The position numbers and the translations under genes were made by a program. From NCBI GenBank assembly GCA_025927935.1, contig JAICKM010000073.1:1-15551 (forward strand): a DNA stretch of 15,551 nucleotides. Direction: 5' to 3'. The stretch comes from Chloroflexia bacterium (GTDB lineage: Bacteria > Chloroflexota > Chloroflexia > QHBQ01 > JADMIH01). This document shows, in pieces, positions 13,547-15,551 of this stretch. Within the stretch, counting starts at the first letter, position 1, and each line of letters opens with the position of its first letter. The notes under the pieces are model-generated. The model did no database searches. It saw only the letters and a program-made list of their open reading frames with translations, and was not told the origin of the DNA.

Positions 13547-13840
13547 AGTGCCTCGACACCGGCGGGCCGCCTGTAGGGGGCGGTTTGAAACGGCCCACGC
13601 TACTGCGCTGGCATGCGGCACATTTATCCCCCTGCTCCTACATAGAATTGCCGATCCGCTGTGCCGATACCTGCACGTACAAGGCGCATTCTATACAGCA
13701 GCGCAACCCAAAACGCAGCCACATGGCGCGCAGAGACGTGTCCGCAGCACGGGGAGCGCGAAAGTACGAGCATCATCGCCGCGCGAACCACGCGGTGGCT
13801 TTTATCAACATCCTTATTCGTCCAAGAAGAGGTGATACCC
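13547..13840. other. Intergenic region between STAND ATPase promoter and flp pilin gene
   Basis: About 290 bp with no convincing gene. It holds an imperfect hairpin centred on GGTTTGAAAC (13573-13603) and a small CCGCG/CGCGG stem (13779-13795). Possible plus-strand -10 boxes are TAGAAT (13643-13648) and TATACA (13692-13697), both without a good -35, so the flp promoter is not located with confidence. No match to a c-di-GMP or other riboswitch consensus was recognised. Confidence 0.5.
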
Positions 13841-13993
13841 ATGCGCAAACTGAACCGCCTGCAAAAACCCGGCCAGGGGTTGGTCGAATACGCCCTCATT
13901 CTCGTCCTCATCGCGATTGTCGTCATCATCATTCTGGCCCTGCTCGGCGGGACCATCAACAACATCTTCTCGACTATCGCCAGTTCGCTCTAG
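13841..13993 (+). CDS. flp: Flp/Fap-type pilin precursor
   Basis: A 50-residue type IVb (Tad/Flp) pilin. The short basic leader MRKLNRLQKPG is followed by QGLVEYALILVLIAIVVII and a hydrophobic stretch to about residue 37. This is the Flp signature: the prepilin peptidase (TadV/FppA type) would cut between Gly11 and Gln12, leaving Glu at +5 and Tyr at +6 of the mature subunit. The mature pilin, about 39 residues, would assemble into thin adhesive or secretion-related fibres at the cell surface. ATG 13841 is set by AGAGGTGA five to six bases upstream; a longer open frame exists but is not needed. No tad assembly gene lies in the window. A strong terminator directly follows, so it is transcribed alone. 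Confidence 0.93.
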   Translation: MRKLNRLQKPGQGLVEYALILVLIAIVVIIILALLGGTINNIFSTIASSL

Positions 13994-14013
13994 AGCAGGC
14001 CAAGTAGACAGCA

Positions 14014-14052
14014 CAGGGAACCCCAGCGGACTGGGGTTCCCTGTTTGGTTTT
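14014..14052 (+). terminator. Intrinsic terminator of the flp gene
   Basis: Perfect 13-bp stem CAGGGAACCCCAG (14014-14026) with its complement at 14031-14043, loop CGGA, then TTTGGTTTT. This is the clearest terminator in the window. The remaining 91 bp to the permease stop show nothing else I can support. Confidence 0.93.
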
Positions 14053-14143
14053 CGAGGTTAAATGTGCTTGAGTCCGAAGCGCCATAACCCGGCCAGGTGC
14101 CGAGAATCTTCGCGATACAGTAAACCGCAAAGAGCCTGCTTCC

Positions 14144-14863
14144 CTAGCTCAGGATCAAGCGCGAGCGTTGGAAGCTGACCAGCGCTAATCCCAGCAAGAC
14201 CGCATCCAGTAAGGCAAGAACCGCCATGGCAATGAGCAAAAGCTGGGAGTAGCTCCACGCGGCGAAAAGGGCCGCCGGCAATACGCTTATCGCTAAGAGA
14301 CCTCCGAATATGAGCACGATCGTGCCAATGATCAAGGTTTGCTGCGCCTGCCGCACTGTGGCTGCGTGTAGCGAGATCAGCACGCCTGCACTTGCTGTCA
14401 AGAGACTGACCAGCAGACTCAACGCGACCGCTTCCAGGAACAACTCCAAAGGATGATAGAACACCCAGCTACCCGGCCCATTCCCAGTAGACAGGTTCAC
14501 CACCACGGGACCGAGCAACAGGCAGACGAGCGCCAATCCCCAGGCATAGGCGACCGTCACGATGACCTTCCCCAGCAGAATCGCCCGATCCGGCATGCGG
14601 CTGGCGAGCAAGGTTTCCAGCGTGTGGCGCTCCCGCTCTCCGGCGACGGCATCGCCGATAAAACTGATGTTGTAGATGAAAGGGACCCAGAGTAGTATCA
14701 GCAGCACGGGGAGCGAAAGCTCCAGCCACGGCAGCCCGGCGCGCCACGGAAGCGCGACACCCATCGCGCCGATCACGATCAGCGCGCGTATCAATTGCGC
14801 CCAGCCCGCCTGGAAAATTAGTTCCTTCGCTTCCTTCCATATCATGGTCCAGAGGTCGCTCAT
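14144..14863 (-). CDS. ABC-2 type transporter permease
   Basis: A 239-residue membrane protein with six hydrophobic segments. The first is near residues 22-42, and another includes LPVLLILLWVPFIYNISFIG. After helix 2 comes VAGERERHTLETLLASRMPDRAILLGK, the cytoplasmic coupling-helix motif of ABC-2 permeases, which contacts the ATPase. Such permeases export lipids, drugs, sodium or polysaccharides, and the substrate is not evident. Its ATG (14863-14861) overlaps the TGA of the ATPase gene by four bases (ATGA), which indicates translational coupling and a shared complex. It converges on flp. Parts of it are distinctly less GC-rich than the rest of the window (27 of 60 bases at 14281-14340). Confidence 0.92.
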   Translation of the reverse strand: MSDLWTMIWKEAKELIFQAGWAQLIRALIVIGAMGVALPWRAGLPWLELSLPVLLILLWVPFIYNISFIGDAVAGERERHTLETLLASRMPDRAILLGKVIVTVAYAWGLALVCLLLGPVVVNLSTGNGPGSWVFYHPLELFLEAVALSLLVSLLTASAGVLISLHAATVRQAQQTLIIGTIVLIFGGLLAISVLPAALFAAWSYSQLLLIAMAVLALLDAVLLGLALVSFQRSRLILS

Positions 14864-15551
14864 CTGCGCTCTTCCTCCATCAGGGTCAGGAACACCTCTT
14901 CCAGGCTGGCCTTGCCACGGCGCACTTCTTCAATCTCGCCGCCTGCTTGCACAATCAAGGTGACCAAAGGGGCAATCTTGTCCTCTCCGCGCAACTCGAT
15001 GGTTAAATGATCGCCATGTAGTTCGGCCTGCGCCACCTCGGGGCGCGCGCGCAGCAAGGACAAGGTATGGTCATTGAAGCCCTGTCCCACGATCTCGGCG
15101 TGTGGACTGCCCTCCCGCATGCGCAATTCATCCGGGCTGCCCACACGCAGCAGTTTTCCCTGACGGATCACGCCCACCTGGGCACAGAGCTTTTCGGCCT
15201 CTGCCAGATTATGGGTGTTGAGGAAGACCGTCACCCCTTCCCGCGCCACCAGGCGGGCCAGATCATCACGCAAGGCCGCCGCCGCCACCGGATCAAACCC
15301 GGCCGTCGGCTCATCCAGGAAGATCAAGGGCGGATGGTGAAAGAGCGCCCGCGCCACCGCGAGTTTCTGTTTCATCCCCCGGCTCCATCGGCCCACCTGA
15401 TCTTTGCGCCGGTCCCATAAATCGAGGTGGGTGAGCAGTTCTTTGCTGCGCGCCCGGCGCTCCGCAGCCGGCATATGATAGATGCGCCCATAAAAGTCGA
15501 GATTGTCTTCGGCGCTCATGCGCTCATAGACGCCCGCAAATTCGAGCAGCG
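14860..15551 (-). CDS. ABC transporter ATP-binding protein, N-terminus cut by window edge
   Basis: The frame is open through the right edge, so the true start and the Walker A motif lie outside. The visible part begins LLEFAGVYERMSAEDNLDFYGR, the Q-loop-proximal helical region of ABC-2 ATPases. The ATG at 15519 is internal, not the start. Next come the degenerate signature WSRGMKQKLAVARAL, Walker B LIFLDEPTAGFDP with the D-loop, and the switch histidine in FLNTHNLAEAEKL. The C-terminal 90 residues form the accessory domain common to bacterial drug, lipid and antibiotic exporters of the DrrA/CcmA/NatA type. It hydrolyses ATP to power the permease encoded next, with which it overlaps by four bases. 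SRGM in place of LSGG is normal for this group. Confidence 0.95.
   Translation of the reverse strand, partial: LLEFAGVYERMSAEDNLDFYGRIYHMPAAERRARSKELLTHLDLWDRRKDQVGRWSRGMKQKLAVARALFHHPPLIFLDEPTAGFDPVAAAALRDDLARLVAREGVTVFLNTHNLAEAEKLCAQVGVIRQGKLLRVGSPDELRMREGSPHAEIVGQGFNDHTLSLLRARPEVAQAELHGDHLTIELRGEDKIAPLVTLIVQAGGEIEEVRRGKASLEEVFLTLMEEERR

Noticed and set aside
13547..13840. Cyclic di-GMP or other riboswitch in front of flp
   Set aside because: A CGAAAG tract at 13759-13764 recalls GEMM, but the paired receptor core was not found.
14058..14258. 66-codon minus-strand frame after flp
   Set aside because: Overlaps the permease C-terminus in another frame, with no ribosome binding site or domain.

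Overview
The window is GC-rich double-stranded DNA (about 80% G+C in parts of the M20 peptidase gene). It carries bacterial housekeeping and accessory genes, intergenic heptamer and palindromic repeats, and many extended -10 promoters reading TGCTATAAT or close to it. A large STAND ATPase with a Chloroflexota-like architecture, a Flp-type pilin and a RsbRD_N-like orphan protein point to Chloroflexota (Chloroflexia, perhaps Roseiflexaceae or a relative). That assignment is inference from protein style, not from a marker gene. I see no rRNA, tRNA, CRISPR array, transposase or phage gene.

Layout. (1) 1-2330: a DinB-family gene, cut by the window edge, lies behind an ArsR-type repressor on the minus strand. 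A DHA1-type MFS exporter diverges from them. Two matching GTTCGA-N8-GAAC sites, one near each promoter, suggest the repressor controls both units. A strong hairpin follows the exporter. (2) 2356-6735: an alpha/beta hydrolase on the minus strand, then a RocB-like M20 peptidase and a long-chain acyl-CoA ligase on the plus strand, ending in a hairpin and a cluster of 27-nt intergenic repeats. (3) 6901-10545, all minus strand: a small Gly/Gln-rich protein, a nucleotidyltransferase, a pterin-4a-carbinolamine dehydratase, and a second regulator plus MFS exporter operon (winged-helix regulator first, then a DHA3-type exporter). The regulator promoter is studded with GCATAA/TTATGC half-sites.

(4) 10691-11254: a divergent extended -10 promoter drives a 148-residue all-helical orphan protein that resembles the N-terminal sensor domain of RsbR-type stressosome proteins, without an output domain. 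(5) 11392-13993: a 689-residue STAND ATPase (minus) with a C-terminal helix-turn-helix, divergent from a 50-residue Flp pilin (plus) across about 380 bp without a gene. A clear intrinsic terminator follows the pilin. (6) 14144-15551: an ABC-2 permease and its ATPase (minus, translationally coupled, ATPase N-terminus cut off), in DNA that is locally lower in GC.

The most notable logic is regulatory: two separate repressor-exporter modules, each with visible operator symmetry, and a shared extended -10 promoter grammar across at least eight promoters. The least explained proteins are the STAND ATPase, the free-standing RsbRD_N-like protein and the Gly-rich small protein.
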